Source: Rhizomicrobium sp. | Lineage (GTDB): Bacteria > Pseudomonadota > Alphaproteobacteria > Micropepsales > Micropepsaceae | Direction of reading: 5' to 3' | NCBI GenBank assembly: GCA_037200045.1 | Contig: JBBCHM010000001.1 | Location: 124,001 to 188,000 of the forward strand | DNA length: 64,000 nucleotides | Part shown: positions 8,348 through 18,788 of the stretch, piece by piece | How positions within the stretch are numbered: position 1 is the first letter of the stretch | Layout: each line of letters begins with the position of its first letter | Notes under the pieces: model-generated | Database searches by the model: none | Told to the model about the DNA's origin: nothing | The model's input: the letters and a program-made list of their open reading frames with translations, nothing else | Program-made: the position numbers and the translations under genes

Positions 8348-9949
8348 ATGTATTTGGAAAGATTATATATTTTCGACACCACCCTGCGCGATGGGGCGCA
8401 GACCCAGGGCGTCGATTTCTCGGTGGAGGACAAGCGCCAGATCGCGCTCGCGCTCGACGGCCTCGGCATCGACTATGTCGAGGGCGGCTGGCCCGGCGCC
8501 AACCCGACCGACACGGCGTTCTTTGCGGAGCGTCCGCCGCTTGCGAAGGCCCGCTTCACGGCGTTCGGCATGACCAAGCGCCCCGGCCGCAGCGCCGCCA
8601 ACGATCCCAGTCTCTCCGCCGTGCTGGATGCGAAGGCCGACGCGGTGTGCCTGGTCGGCAAGACCTGGGACTTCCACGTCGACGTCGCGCTCGATATTCC
8701 GCGCACGGACAATATCGACGGCATCGCCGAATCCGTCGCCGCGATCGTCGCGAAGAAGCGCGAGGCGCTGTTCGACGCCGAGCATTTCTTCGACGGCTAC
8801 AAGGCCAATCCGGAGTACGCGCTCGCCTGCATCCGCGCGGCGCACGACGCCGGCGCGCGCTGGCTCGTGCTGTGCGACACCAACGGCGGCACGCTCCCCG
8901 AAGACGTCTACGAGATCGTATCGGAGGTGAAGCTCGAACTGCCCGGCGCGGCGCTCGGCATCCACGCCCACAATGACACCGAGCAGGCGGTCGCCGTCAG
9001 CCTCGCGGCGCTGCGCGGCGGCGCGCGCCAGATCCAGGGCACGCTGAACGGCCTGGGCGAACGCTGCGGCAACGCCAATCTCTGTGCCCTGCTGCCGACC
9101 CTGCTGCTGAAAGAGCCTTATGCCACGCGGTTCGAAACCGGCGTGACGACGGACCAACTCAAGCAACTCGTTCACGTCTCCCGCCTGCTCGATGAGATCC
9201 TCAACCGCGCCCCCAACCGCCACGCCGCCTATGTCGGCCCCTCGGCCTTCGCGCACAAGGGCGGGCTGCATTCCTCCGCCGTGGCGAAAGACCCGCGCAC
9301 CTATGAGCACGTACCGCCGGAAACGGTCGGCAACCAGCGCAAGATCCTGGTCTCGGACCAGGCCGGCCGCTCCAACCTGCTGGCGCGGCTCTCCGAGGTC
9401 GGCATCGATCTCGACGCCAAGGACGAACGCATCTCCCGCCTCTTGGAAGACATCAAGCAGCGCGAATTCCTCGGCTATGCCTATGACGGCGCCGAAGCCT
9501 CGTTCGAGCTTCTCGCCCGCCGCGCGCTGGGCGAATTGCCCGACTATTTCGATGTCGACTCGTTCCGCGTCCTGGTCGAGCGCCGCCACAATGCGCGCGG
9601 CGAACTCGTCACGGTCTCCGAAGCGGTGGTGAAGCTGACGGTCGGCGGCGAGCCGCTGCTCACCGTCGCCGAAAGCGGCAACGGCCCGATCGACGCGCTG
9701 GACCAGGCGCTGCGCAAGGACCTCGGCAAATACTCGTCCCATCTCTCCGACCTGAAGCTGGTGGACTACAAGGTCCGCATCCTCACGAGCGGCACGGAAG
9801 CCGTGACCCGCGTGATGGTCGAAAGCGCCGACGGCAAGGGTAATCGCTGGTCCACGGTCGGTGTGTCGGAAAATCTTGTCGATGCCTCTTTCGAGGCGCT
9901 GACGGATTCGGTCCGCTACAAGCTCTTCCGCGACGGCGCCGGTGCCTAA
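8348..9949 (+). CDS. cimA: (R)-citramalate synthase
   Basis: CimA condenses pyruvate and acetyl-CoA to (R)-citramalate, the first step of the threonine-independent isoleucine pathway. The alpha-isopropylmalate/homocitrate synthase signature IFDTTLRDGAQTQG is at residues 8-21, the metal-binding GIHAHNDT near residue 208, and the LeuA-type allosteric dimer domain fills the C-terminal third. The 533-residue length fits CimA rather than LeuA. The first nine codons are strikingly AT-rich (TAT, TTG, AGA, TTA, ATT) inside a GC-rich gene. The 3' end overlaps the convergent LOG gene by 4 bp. Confidence 0.93.
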   Translation: MYLERLYIFDTTLRDGAQTQGVDFSVEDKRQIALALDGLGIDYVEGGWPGANPTDTAFFAERPPLAKARFTAFGMTKRPGRSAANDPSLSAVLDAKADAVCLVGKTWDFHVDVALDIPRTDNIDGIAESVAAIVAKKREALFDAEHFFDGYKANPEYALACIRAAHDAGARWLVLCDTNGGTLPEDVYEIVSEVKLELPGAALGIHAHNDTEQAVAVSLAALRGGARQIQGTLNGLGERCGNANLCALLPTLLLKEPYATRFETGVTTDQLKQLVHVSRLLDEILNRAPNRHAAYVGPSAFAHKGGLHSSAVAKDPRTYEHVPPETVGNQRKILVSDQAGRSNLLARLSEVGIDLDAKDERISRLLEDIKQREFLGYAYDGAEASFELLARRALGELPDYFDVDSFRVLVERRHNARGELVTVSEAVVKLTVGGEPLLTVAESGNGPIDALDQALRKDLGKYSSHLSDLKLVDYKVRILTSGTEAVTRVMVESADGKGNRWSTVGVSENLVDASFEALTDSVRYKLFRDGAGA

Positions 9950-10518
9950 CGCGGCGCGCGGCCGAGCAGCGCCTCGAGCCGCGCCATGGCTTCGGCCGGC
10001 GTCTTCACGACGTGATAGAGGCTTCCGATGCGCGCATGCGCGAAGCCCTCGTCGATGATCTTCGCCAGCATCGGCCACAGCGGCGCGAAGAAGCCTTCCG
10101 TGTCGACGATCAGGATCGGCTTGTCGTGCACCTTGAGCTGGGAGATCGACAGCACCTCGAACAGCTCGTCCAGCGTGCCGAGTCCGCCCGGCAGCACGAC
10201 GAAGGCGTCCGACGCCGCCAACATCTTCTGCTTGCGGATCTGCATGTCCGGCACGATGACGAGTTCCTCGGATTCCGGCTCCAGCGGCACCTCGATCTTC
10301 TTCAGGAAGTCCGGCAGGATGCCGACCACTTTCGCGCCCGCGTCATGCGCCGACCGTGCTACGATGCCCATCAGGCCGTTGTTCCCGCCGCCGAACACCA
10401 CCGACCAGCCGCGCCCGCCGATCCCGCTGCCAAGCTCCCGCGCGGCGGCCGCGTAAGCCGGCTTGACGCCCGGCGAGGAGCCGCAGAAAACGCAGATGGC
10501 AGGAGTGTTGTTTTCCAT
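9946..10518 (-). CDS. LOG-family nucleotide phosphoribohydrolase (cytokinin-activating-like)
   Basis: This 190-residue Rossmann-fold protein belongs to the LOG/YvdD family, which cleaves ribose 5-phosphate from (isopentenyl)adenosine monophosphates. The diagnostic PGGLGTLDE motif is at residues 110-118, with VFCGSS near the N-terminus and GGGNNGLMG supplying the phosphate loop. Start MENNTPAICVFCG is canonical. It is convergent with cimA and the two stops overlap (9946-9949). Confidence 0.92.
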   Translation of the reverse strand: MENNTPAICVFCGSSPGVKPAYAAAARELGSGIGGRGWSVVFGGGNNGLMGIVARSAHDAGAKVVGILPDFLKKIEVPLEPESEELVIVPDMQIRKQKMLAASDAFVVLPGGLGTLDELFEVLSISQLKVHDKPILIVDTEGFFAPLWPMLAKIIDEGFAHARIGSLYHVVKTPAEAMARLEALLGRAPR

Positions 10519-10582
10519 GACGGTTCAAGGGTTGCACGTCCGCGCCGCAGTTCCTAAACAGATTCGGACAGAAAGGTTAGCC

Positions 10583-10672
10583 GTGCGCGCCGCCATCATA
10601 CTGGGCATCATCGCATTGATCGCCGTCGTCGCGGGGTTCCTCGCCTTCGGCGGCGGGAACATGGGGCACTGA
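10583..10672 (+). CDS. 29-residue single-span membrane peptide coupled to the ABC exporter
   Basis: A GTG start preceded by AGAAAGG gives VRAAIILGIIALIAVVAGF followed by LAFGGGNMGH, one hydrophobic helix with a short polar tail. Its TGA overlaps the ATG of the next gene as TGATG, the classical arrangement for translational coupling. A longer frame extends upstream but runs into the divergent LOG gene and looks non-coding. I infer a small membrane partner or leader of the exporter; no family is recognised. Confidence 0.6.
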   Translation: MRAAIILGIIALIAVVAGFLAFGGGNMGH

Positions 10673-12549
10673 TGACGCACCCCGCGGTCGAGGAGGGCGA
10701 CGGCGCACCGTCCTTCCGTCCCTTGTGGATGCTGATGCCCTATCTGTGGCCCAAGGGGCAGCCGGAGCTGCGCCTGCGCGTCGTGGTGTCGCTCGTCTTC
10801 ATGGTGCTGGCGACCGCGGCCACCAGCGTCTCGCCCTTGTTCTTCGGCGACGCGGTCGATTCGCTGACCGGGCCGGCCACGAAAATCGTTCTCGCCATCG
10901 CGCTGGCCTGGATCGGCGCCTATGTCGTGTCGCGCATCCTGATGCAGGCGCTGGCCCAGCTGCGCGACGGCATCTTCGCCAAGGTGCAGTATCACGCCAT
11001 GCGCGAAGTCGCGGTCTCGACCTTCGCCCATGTCCATACGCTGTCGCTGCGGTTCCATCTGGAGCGCAAGACCGGCGGGCTGTCGCGGGTGATCGAGCGC
11101 GGCACCAAGGGCATCGACACGCTGCTGTCCTTCGCGCTGTTCAGCATCTTTCCCACTGTCCTACTGCTCGTCTTCTACACCTTCATCCTCTTGGACCGGC
11201 TCAATCTGTGGGTCGCCGTCGCCACCTTGGCGATGACGGTCGGCTATGTCTGGTTCACCTTCGCGATCACGCGCTGGCGCATCCAGTTCCGCCGCGACAT
11301 GAACCAGAGCGACCAGGACGCGAACACCAAGGCCGTCGACAGCCTGCTCAATTACGAGACCGTCAAATATTTCAACAACGAAGGCCACGAGACGCGGCGC
11401 TTCGACACGTCGATGGAGAAATACGCGCGGGCCTCGATCCAGGCGCAGATCTCGCTCGCGCTGCTCAACACCGGCCAGGCCGTGATCATGGCGGTGGGGC
11501 TCGGCGTCGTGCTGTGGCTGGCCGCCATCGCCATCAAGCAGGGCCTCATCACGGTCGGAACCTTCACCGCCGCGAGCGCGATCCTCATCCAGCTCTATCA
11601 GCCGCTGAACCTGCTCGGCACCGTCTATCGCGAGATCACCCAGGCCATGGTCGACATGGAGGCGATGTTCCGCCTCCTGCACCAACCCATCGAAGTGAAG
11701 GACAAGCCGGGCGCGCCGGACGTGAAGGTCACGGGCGGCGCGATCGAATTCAAGGACGTGGTCTTTTCCTACGAACCGGCGCGCACCGTCCTCAAGGGCA
11801 TCAGCTTCACCGTCCCCGCCGGCAAGACGGTCGCGGTGGTCGGCCCGTCGGGCGCCGGCAAGTCGACCATCAGCCGCATCCTCTACCGTTTCTACGACAT
11901 CAAATCCGGCAGCGTGACGATCGACGGCCAGGACATCCGCGACGTGACGCAGGCCTCGCTCCGCCACGTCATCGGCATCGTTCCGCAGGACACGGTGCTG
12001 TTCAACGACACGGTCCGGTACAACATCGCCTATGGCCGCATCGGCGCGAGCGAGGCCGAAATCAAGGAGGCCGCCCGCCTCGCCCAGATCGACAAATTCA
12101 TCCGCGAATTGCCGCTCGGCTACGACGCCATGGTCGGCGAGCGCGGCCTGAAACTTTCCGGCGGCGAGAAGCAGCGCGTCGCCATCGCCCGCACGATCTT
12201 GAAGAACCCGCCGATCCTCCTGCTGGACGAGGCGACCTCGGCCCTCGACACCCATACCGAACGTGAGATCCAGGGCGCGCTCTACGAAGTCTCCCGCAAC
12301 CGCACCTCGCTCGTCATCGCCCATCGCCTCTCGACGGTGATCGACGCCGACGAGATCCTGGTGCTCGACCATGGCGAGATCGTCGAGCGCGGCCGCCATG
12401 ACGAACTCGTCGCCCTGGGCGGCCACTACGCCTCGATGTGGAACAAGCAGAAGCAGGCCGCCGAGGCGCGCGAACTTCTCAAGGCCGTGGAGGACGATCC
12501 CGAAGTGGCGCCCGGCGTCGCCCGCGCCACGCCGGTTGCCGCGGACTGA
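10672..12549 (+). CDS. Atm1/HMT-type ABC exporter, fused permease and ATPase
   Basis: The 625-residue half-transporter has a six-helix type 1 exporter domain (about residues 35-320). The ATPase domain has Walker A GPSGAGKST near residue 391, the signature LSGGEKQRV and Walker B ILLLDEATSALD. The sequence MPYLWPKGQPELRLRVV and the overall layout match the ABCB7/Atm1 group, whose bacterial members export glutathione conjugates or metal-thiolate complexes linked to Fe-S and heavy-metal homeostasis. It is translationally coupled to the small membrane peptide upstream. Confidence 0.9.
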   Translation: MTHPAVEEGDGAPSFRPLWMLMPYLWPKGQPELRLRVVVSLVFMVLATAATSVSPLFFGDAVDSLTGPATKIVLAIALAWIGAYVVSRILMQALAQLRDGIFAKVQYHAMREVAVSTFAHVHTLSLRFHLERKTGGLSRVIERGTKGIDTLLSFALFSIFPTVLLLVFYTFILLDRLNLWVAVATLAMTVGYVWFTFAITRWRIQFRRDMNQSDQDANTKAVDSLLNYETVKYFNNEGHETRRFDTSMEKYARASIQAQISLALLNTGQAVIMAVGLGVVLWLAAIAIKQGLITVGTFTAASAILIQLYQPLNLLGTVYREITQAMVDMEAMFRLLHQPIEVKDKPGAPDVKVTGGAIEFKDVVFSYEPARTVLKGISFTVPAGKTVAVVGPSGAGKSTISRILYRFYDIKSGSVTIDGQDIRDVTQASLRHVIGIVPQDTVLFNDTVRYNIAYGRIGASEAEIKEAARLAQIDKFIRELPLGYDAMVGERGLKLSGGEKQRVAIARTILKNPPILLLDEATSALDTHTEREIQGALYEVSRNRTSLVIAHRLSTVIDADEILVLDHGEIVERGRHDELVALGGHYASMWNKQKQAAEARELLKAVEDDPEVAPGVARATPVAAD

Positions 12550-15500
12550 TCACTCCGCCGGCTGGGCTTCCGGCTCGGCGCCGCCGCCGCGCCAATCGCG
12601 CACCGCCTGCGCCGGCGATTTCGCCGCCGCCAGGCGCGCCCGCCGCGCCTTGAGGCGATAGGGCAGGGCGAGCATCGCCGGCACCAGGCCGAGCGTGATC
12701 ATCTTGGAGAACGCCAGGCCGAACACGATCGCGGTGGAAAGCGCCACCCACATCAGCCCGTTCGGCCCGCCGATCGTCACTTCGCGGGTCGCGAAGTTGA
12801 TCTCGACCGCGAACATCATCGGCAGCAACCCGCCGATGGCCGTGATCGTCGTCAGGAACACCGGACGCAGGCGCTGCGCGCTGGAGCGGATCACCGCCTC
12901 GATCGGGTCCATGCCGGAAATCGCGCAGGCGATGGAAGGTGTCGATCAGGACGATGTTGTGGTTCACCACGATGCCCGCCAGCGCCAGCATGCCGGTGCC
13001 CGACATGATGATCGAGAACGGCTGCTGCATGACCACCATGCCGAGCAGCGCGCCGATCATCGCCAGCACGACCGCCACCAGGATGAGGCCGGCGTGATAG
13101 AAGCTGTTGAACAGCGCCAAGAGCACCATCGCGATCAGGAACAAAGCGAGGAACGCCGCCTCGAGCAGGAACAGTTGGGATTCATCCTGCTGCTCGCTGC
13201 CGCCCTTGAACGCGACATGCACGTCGTGCGGGAAAGGCTGGGTCGCGATCCATTTGCGGATATCGGCGATCTCGGCATTGGCGTTGATGCCCGGCTTGAC
13301 GTTGGCGCGCACGTGATAGACGCGGCGGCCGTCGACCCGCTCGATCGTGTTGACCTGCTGCGCCGGCTTCAGCGTGACGAAATTGCTGATCGGCACCATG
13401 CTGCCGTCGGCGGCGGTGACGCGCAAATCGTCCAGCGCATGGACGCCGCGCGCCTGGCTTGGATAACGCACGCGGATGTCGACCTCGTCCTGGCTGTCAT
13501 CCGGGCGGTACTTGCCGACCAGGATGCCGTTGGTGACGAGCTGCACCGCGGTGCCGATCGACTGCGCGTTGGCGCCGAAGCGGCTGGCGATCGCGCGGTT
13601 GATGTCGAGGTCCCATTCGATGCCGGGCAGCGGGCGGGTGTCTTCCACGTCGCGCAGCTCCGGCATCTTGTCCATATGGCCGCGGATCGCGGCGGCCACC
13701 TGGGCGAGTTCGAGATAGTCGTCGGAACCGACATCGATCATGATGTCCTTGCCGGTCGGCGGGCCGTTGCTCGGCTCGCGCACCTCGACATGCACGCCGG
13801 GGATGTTGGCCGTCTTCTGGCGGATCTGTTCCTCGATCCATTTGCCCGGATTGCGCTCGCGGTAGTCCTTCATCTCGATGCCGAGCTGGCCGATATTGTC
13901 CACCGGCGTGCCGCCATTGCTGTTCAGATTATTGCTCTGGCCGCCCGAGGACGCATAGATCGCGCGGATGCCCGGCACGGTCTGGGCGATGTTCGAGATG
14001 CCCATGACGATGTCGCGCTTCTCCGCGGCGGAAAGATTGCCGCGCGCCGAAACGAAGACCTGGGCATAGCCCGGATCCGCGTCGGCGAAGAAGATCGAGC
14101 CCTTGTTGAACACGACGAACAGCGTGATCACGGCGATCACGATGCCGAGGGCGCCGAGCACGACGCGGCCCGGATATTTCGTCAGCCGCTCGGAGAGATG
14201 CGCGTACCAGCCGGTGATGCCCGGAATGTCGCGCCAATCGCCGGTCTCCGACGCTTCGATGGCGCGCTCATGTTCCGGATCGGGCGGCGGCGCCTTGCCG
14301 AAGATGCCGCCCAGCACGGGCAGGAAGATCAGCGCCACGACCATCGACGCCGACAGGATGACGATCAGCGTGATCGGGAAATAGCTCATGAACTTGCCGG
14401 CGACGCCCGGCCACAGCAGCATCGGCAGGAAGGCGCCGATCATGGTCGCGGTGGCGCTGACCACCGGCCAGAACATGCGCAGCGCCGCTTCGGCGAAGGC
14501 CTGCCGCGGCTTGTGGCCCTCGGTCATCTTGCGTTCGGCGTACTCGACCACGATGATCGCGCCGTCCACCAGGATGCCGACCGCCAGCAGCATGCCGAAC
14601 ATGATCATCATGTTGAGCGTGTAGCCGATGCCGTTCAGCACCATGAAGGCCATCAGGAACGACGTCGGGATGGCAACGCCGACCAAAAGGCCGGAGCGCA
14701 GGCCGAGCGCCGCCACCACGATGATCATGACGAGCACGATGGCGAGGATGATGGAATCCGACAGCGATCCCAGCATGTCGCGGATGTCGGTCGAATTGTC
14801 GAACAGATAGGTGACGTGCACGCCTTGCGGCCAGTTCTTGGCGGCCCGGTCGACGATCTCGCGCACCGCCAGGTTGTTGGCGATGATGTTGGAACCGATG
14901 CGCTTGGAGACGTCGAGCGAGATGGTCGGCTGGCCGTTCACCCCGCGCAAAGGTCGTGGGATCGTAGAAATTGCGCCGCACCTGCGCCACGTTCGACAGC
15001 GTGACGGTCGAATTGCCGTTCGAGCGGATCGGGAGGTTGAGCAGGTCCTCGGCATTGGCGATGACGCCGGGCACCTTGACCGCGAAGCTGCCGTGACCGG
15101 TGTCGATCAGGCCCGCCGCGATGAGCTTGTTGTTCGTGGAAACCGCGGTGAACAGCTCCTGCTGCGTCAGGCCATAGGCTTCGAGCTTCGCCGGATCGAT
15201 GACGATCTCCAGCTGCTCCTTGCGCTCGCCGTCGATGTCGACGTCGAGCACGCTCGGCACCAGCTTGATCTCGTCCTTGAGGTCGCGGGCGAGCTTCAGC
15301 AGCGTGCGCTCCGGCACGTCGCCCGACAGCGCGACCGAGATGACGGGCTGCAGCGCGATGTTGAATTCGCGTACCACCGGCGGGTCGGCTTCGGCCGGCA
15401 GCAGCGAGCGCGTTTCGTCGACCTGGGCGCGGACGTCCTCCAGCGCCTTCTGCTTGTTGAAGTTGACGTCGAACTCCAGGATGATCACCGCCACGCCCGA

Positions 15501-15758
15501 ATAGGCGCGCGCCGTGATGGTCTTGAGGCCCTCGACCGAGCGGAGCCCGGTTTCGAGGGGCTTCACAAGAAGCCGTTCGCTATCCTCCGGGCTGATGCCC
15601 GGATAGGTGACCTGAACCAGAAGGACCGGGATCGGGATGTCCGGCTGGGCTTCCTTCGGAATCTTGATGAACGCCACGACGCCGGCGATGATCACGACCA
15701 GGATCAGCGCGATGACCACGCGGGTGTTGTTGACCGCCCATTCGACTATCCTGGTCAT
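12550..15758 (-). pseudogene. AcrB-type RND efflux pump, interrupted by two single-base frameshifts
   Basis: Joined across frames this is a full-length (about 1,065 residue) inner-membrane proton/drug antiporter. The N-terminal frame runs from MTRIVEWAVNNTRVVIALIL to a shift at 14941-14944, where an extra G in a four-G run replaces FARVNGQP. The middle frame carries the periplasmic and transmembrane regions, including GILVDGAIIVVEYAE. A second extra base at 12914-12917 precedes MDPIEAVIRSSAQRLRPVF and the last helices. Both shifts are +1 in short G/C runs, so the gene may be intact in the organism. The start overlaps the adaptor gene stop as ATGA. No outer-membrane factor gene follows. Confidence 0.85.
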
Positions 15759-16895
15759 GACGATTTTCCGCCCTTCTCGGCGACCGCCTGGACATGCTGG
15801 CCGTTATTGACGAATTCCTGGCCGACCGTGATGACGTTCACGCGCTCCGGAAGGCCCGCGACCCACATGCCGTCCGGCCCGTCGGACACCACCGACACCG
15901 GAATGAACTGCACCGTGCTCGCAATCACCGCGCGCACGCCGACCCGGCCGGAATCGTCCAGCACCAGTATGCCGGGCGAGATGTGCTGCGCCCCGGATCT
16001 TCTTGACGGCGATATGGATGTCCACGCTCACGCCGTCGCGCAGTTTCGCGTCCGGGTTGGGAAGCTGGACCTCGATCCGGAAGGCGCGCGTCATCTGATC
16101 GGCGCGGTCGGCCACGAAGGTGACGGTGCCGGTCACGGTCTCGCCGGTGACGAGATCGACCGTCGCGCGGTCGCCGAGGCTGATCTGCCCGACTTCCTGC
16201 TCCGAGACGGTGCCGACGGCGAGGAACGGCTCGGGCGCGATCACCATCTCGCACTTGTCGCCCGGGCGCATATAGTCGCCGGCATTGACATAGCGGTCGT
16301 CGACGATCCCGTCGAACGGCGCCTTGATATGGGTGTTCTCCAGGGCGACGTTCATGGTCGACAGGCCAGCCTGGGCCTGGGCATAGGCGGCCTCGGCCTG
16401 GGCGAGTTGGGTCTTGGAGCGGAAGCCTTCCTTGTACAGGTCCTGCGCGACCTGAAGCTCCTTCTGGGTCTGCGCCACCATGGCGGCTGCCTGCGCCACT
16501 TTCGCGCCGCGGTCGTTGTTCTTGATCTCGCAGAGCGTGTCGCCCTTCTTCACCCGGTCGCCCTTGTCGAAGCGGATCGCCTGGACCACGCCCTCGACTT
16601 CAGCGCGGACGTCGACTTCGTTCTTGGCCTGCGTGCGGCCGCGCACATTGATCGTCGCGTCGCGCTCGGTCGCCACCAGCGTCGCGACGCTCACGCGCGG
16701 CACGCCCGAGGTGTTGGCCGCCGCGTCGGCGTCCTTTGGCGTGGCGTGGCTGCCGAGCAGCCCGGTCGCGACCCAGATCGCGACGAGCAGCGCGATGCTG
16801 GCCGCCCATTGGTAGCGGGGTTTCAGGCGCAGCCAGAAGCCGGGCATGTACGTGTCGTACAGCCGGCTCACCGTATTTGCGATCTGGCGGAACAT
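15755..16895 (-). pseudogene. RND periplasmic adaptor (membrane fusion protein), one frameshift
   Basis: The protein has a short cytoplasmic N-terminus and one membrane anchor (WAASIALLVAIWVATGLLG). It continues with the lipoyl/barrel-sandwich hybrid halves (RAEVEGVVQAIRFDKGDRVKK written in part, and THIKAPFDGIVDDR), the alpha-hairpin rich in Gln/Ala, and the beta-barrel. At the four-C run 15991-15994 one base too many shifts the frame. The true tail, DDSGRVGVRAVIASTVQF through EKGGKSS, continues to 15755. It bridges the RND pump to an outer-membrane channel. It lies 18 bp after padR and overlaps the pump gene by 4 bp, so the three form an operon. Confidence 0.85.
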
Positions 16896-16912
16896 GAGAG
16901 GCCTGAACTCCG

Positions 16913-17449
16913 TTATTCGGCCGCTTGGGCCGCTTGTTGTTGTTCCTCGATCTCGGCGCGGTGCGTGGTCAGGAAGTCCAGCACCGCCGTGTAGACCGCG
17001 CGGCCGAATCCGGCCACGAATCTCTCGCCGCCCGAATGGGATGCATCGTCATGGCTGTTCAGCTGCGCCAGCTTGCGTTCGACCTGCCCGATATAGGCAT
17101 CCAGCATTCCGCCGACGCGACTTTGCGGCAACAGATCGGCGAAAAGCATCGCGAACACGAAGGGCGAACGGTGCCGGTCTTCCGGCAGCGGCTTCAGCAG
17201 CGAGGCAATGAAGGCGCTGCGTCCCGCCGGCGTGATCGAATAGACCTTGCGGTCGGGACGCTTCTCCTGCGCCTCGGAGCGGACGGAGACATAGCCCTCG
17301 TCGGTCAGCCGGTTCAGCGCGGGATAGATCGACCCGAAGCTCGCCTCGACGAAATGCTGATAGCCGTCGTCCTCGAACAGCTTCTTGATCTCGTAGCCGG
17401 TGGCGTCGCCACGCGTGAGGATGCCGAGACAGATTGTGCGAACGTCCAC
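16913..17449 (-). CDS. PadR-family transcriptional repressor
   Basis: The 178-residue protein opens with the winged-helix fold typical of PadR: ICLGILTRGDATGYEIKKLF, then FGSIYPALNRLTDEGYV, then the wing KVYSITPAGR. The C-terminal half is the helical dimerisation domain (PadR C-terminal type). PadR proteins bind phenolic or drug-like ligands and repress adjacent efflux or detoxification genes. The RND adaptor and pump follow 18 bp downstream on the same strand, and a palindromic operator precedes this gene. Confidence 0.93.
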   Translation of the reverse strand: MDVRTICLGILTRGDATGYEIKKLFEDDGYQHFVEASFGSIYPALNRLTDEGYVSVRSEAQEKRPDRKVYSITPAGRSAFIASLLKPLPEDRHRSPFVFAMLFADLLPQSRVGGMLDAYIGQVERKLAQLNSHDDASHSGGERFVAGFGRAVYTAVLDFLTTHRAEIEEQQQAAQAAE

Positions 17450-17463
17450 GACGCAGGCCCCGC

Positions 17464-17490
17464 CGATCTATATAGGTCCGATATAGATCG
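17464..17490 (-). promoter_or_regulatory. Probable PadR operator
   Basis: Perfect 10-bp arms CGATCTATAT and ATATAGATCG are separated by 7 bp, 15 bp upstream of the padR start. A further AT-rich partial dyad (GCTATATATG) follows. The position and AT-rich symmetry fit autoregulation of the padR-adaptor-pump operon. Confidence 0.7.
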
Positions 17491-17607
17491 CCGCTATATA
17501 TGTTCGCAGGTGCAAAATTCAAGCTGACAGCGCAAATTTACCGCGCGGAACGGGATTGCGTGGCGGGCAGGCGTCGCAACTAGCTAACGAAGGCTTGCAA
17601 AAAGGTC

Positions 17608-18331
17608 CTAGATGACCTCGACCCGGTCGACTTCGACACCCTTCTGGCCCTGGCGGGTGGAATAGCGGATACGCTGTTCCGGCTCCAAGGCCTGGACGCC
17701 CGAGCGCCGAAGCGCGCTGGCATGGATGTAGACATCGCCGCTGCCGGAATCCGGCATCACAAAGCCGAAACCCTTCTGGTCGTTGAAGAACTTGACCTTG
17801 CCCTCGACCATCGGGCCGCTGGGACCCGCGTCGCGCTCGCGATGACCGAAGCCGCCGCCGCCTCCGCCGAACCGGTCGCCGCCGCCGCCGAAACGGTCGC
17901 CGCCGCCGAAGCGATCGCCACCGCCGAACCGGTCACCGCCGCCACCGCCAAAGCGATCGCCGCCGCCGCCGCCGAAGCGGCCACCGCCGCCACCCCTGCG
18001 TCCGCCGCCACTGTCGCCGCCGAAGTCGCGGCGCGGCCCGCGCGGTCCCCCCGCCGCCGCCACCGCCGGTATCGGCCGTGCTGGTATCCACGCTATGGAC
18101 CGCGACGACCTGAAGGCCGCGTGGCGAGTCCTGAAGATCGCAGACGATCGTCGCGCCTTGTGGAAGTTCCGAGTGCCCCGCCGCCTGCAGCGCCGATGCG
18201 TGACAGAACGCATCGCCGCCGTTCTCAAGAGTAACGAAACCGTAGCCCTTGGTCGCATTGAACCACTTGACCGTGCCTTTTACGGACGCCTGCGCGAGAG
18301 AGCGCGAGCCGCCATTATCGTAGTTCGCCAT
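17608..18331 (-). pseudogene. Double cold-shock-domain RNA/DNA-binding protein, one frameshift in the linker
   Basis: The N-terminal cold-shock domain (MANYDNGGSR, then VKGTVKWFNATKGYGFV) carries RNP1 KGYGFV. The C-terminal one (VEGKVKFFNDQKGFGFVM) carries RNP1 KGFGFV and RNP2-like VYIHASAL. They are joined by a long Gly/Arg/Phe linker made of repeated DRFGGG units. Double-CSD proteins of this kind are typical of alphaproteobacteria and act as RNA chaperones. The frame breaks at the six-C run 18047-18052 (one extra base). Deleting it restores GGPRGPRRDFGGDSGGG and a single protein of about 240 residues. Confidence 0.85.
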
Positions 18332-18788
18332 GATGCCGAATGCCGTACCCCGCCGGAATGCCCAGTCGCTCGCCCGCCCACCGGCAACGGCCGGGCTCGT
18401 CCCAGCTATCATGCGCAAAACTACGGTGAATCCGCAACAGGGGTAGGGCCGTTGTGTCGATCGCCGGCGCCGGATTCTGCGGCGGGCGAAGGCTTGGCCG
18501 CGCGCTCCGGGGCACACCGCCGTGCATCTGGCCTCGCCGCCGACCCACCGAATGGAACCCGCGGCGCACCTCCGCCGGCCAAGTTTATCAAATGATGAAA
18601 TCAATGAAGCGCCGGGCTCTATTGCTCTTTTTCGGCTTTTCCTTCGCCAATATTTGGCGGCATGGACCCCTGCATGCGCCGGCGCCAGGTGCAGCCGGGG
18701 CTGGTCACCGTGACGGACAATCGGCTTGCCCGCGGCACCGCCCACGATCCGGCCATGGCCGCTGGCCTTGGCGAGCGGTGGGCCGGCG
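18332..18788. other. Intergenic region, no gene recognised
   Basis: These 457 bases lie upstream of the cold-shock gene and downstream of the convergent-side hydrolase. Open frames exist on both strands but are low-complexity, Arg/Pro/Ala-rich and without homology that I recognise. Part of the stretch probably forms the 5' leader of the cold-shock mRNA, which in this family is often long and structured. Confidence 0.5.

Noticed and set aside
12695..15004. 769-residue plus-strand frame opposite the RND pump
   Set aside because: It is a shadow of the GC-rich antisense gene (Arg/His/Asp-rich, no family resemblance), as are the long antisense frames over cysS, cimA, the helicase and gabD.
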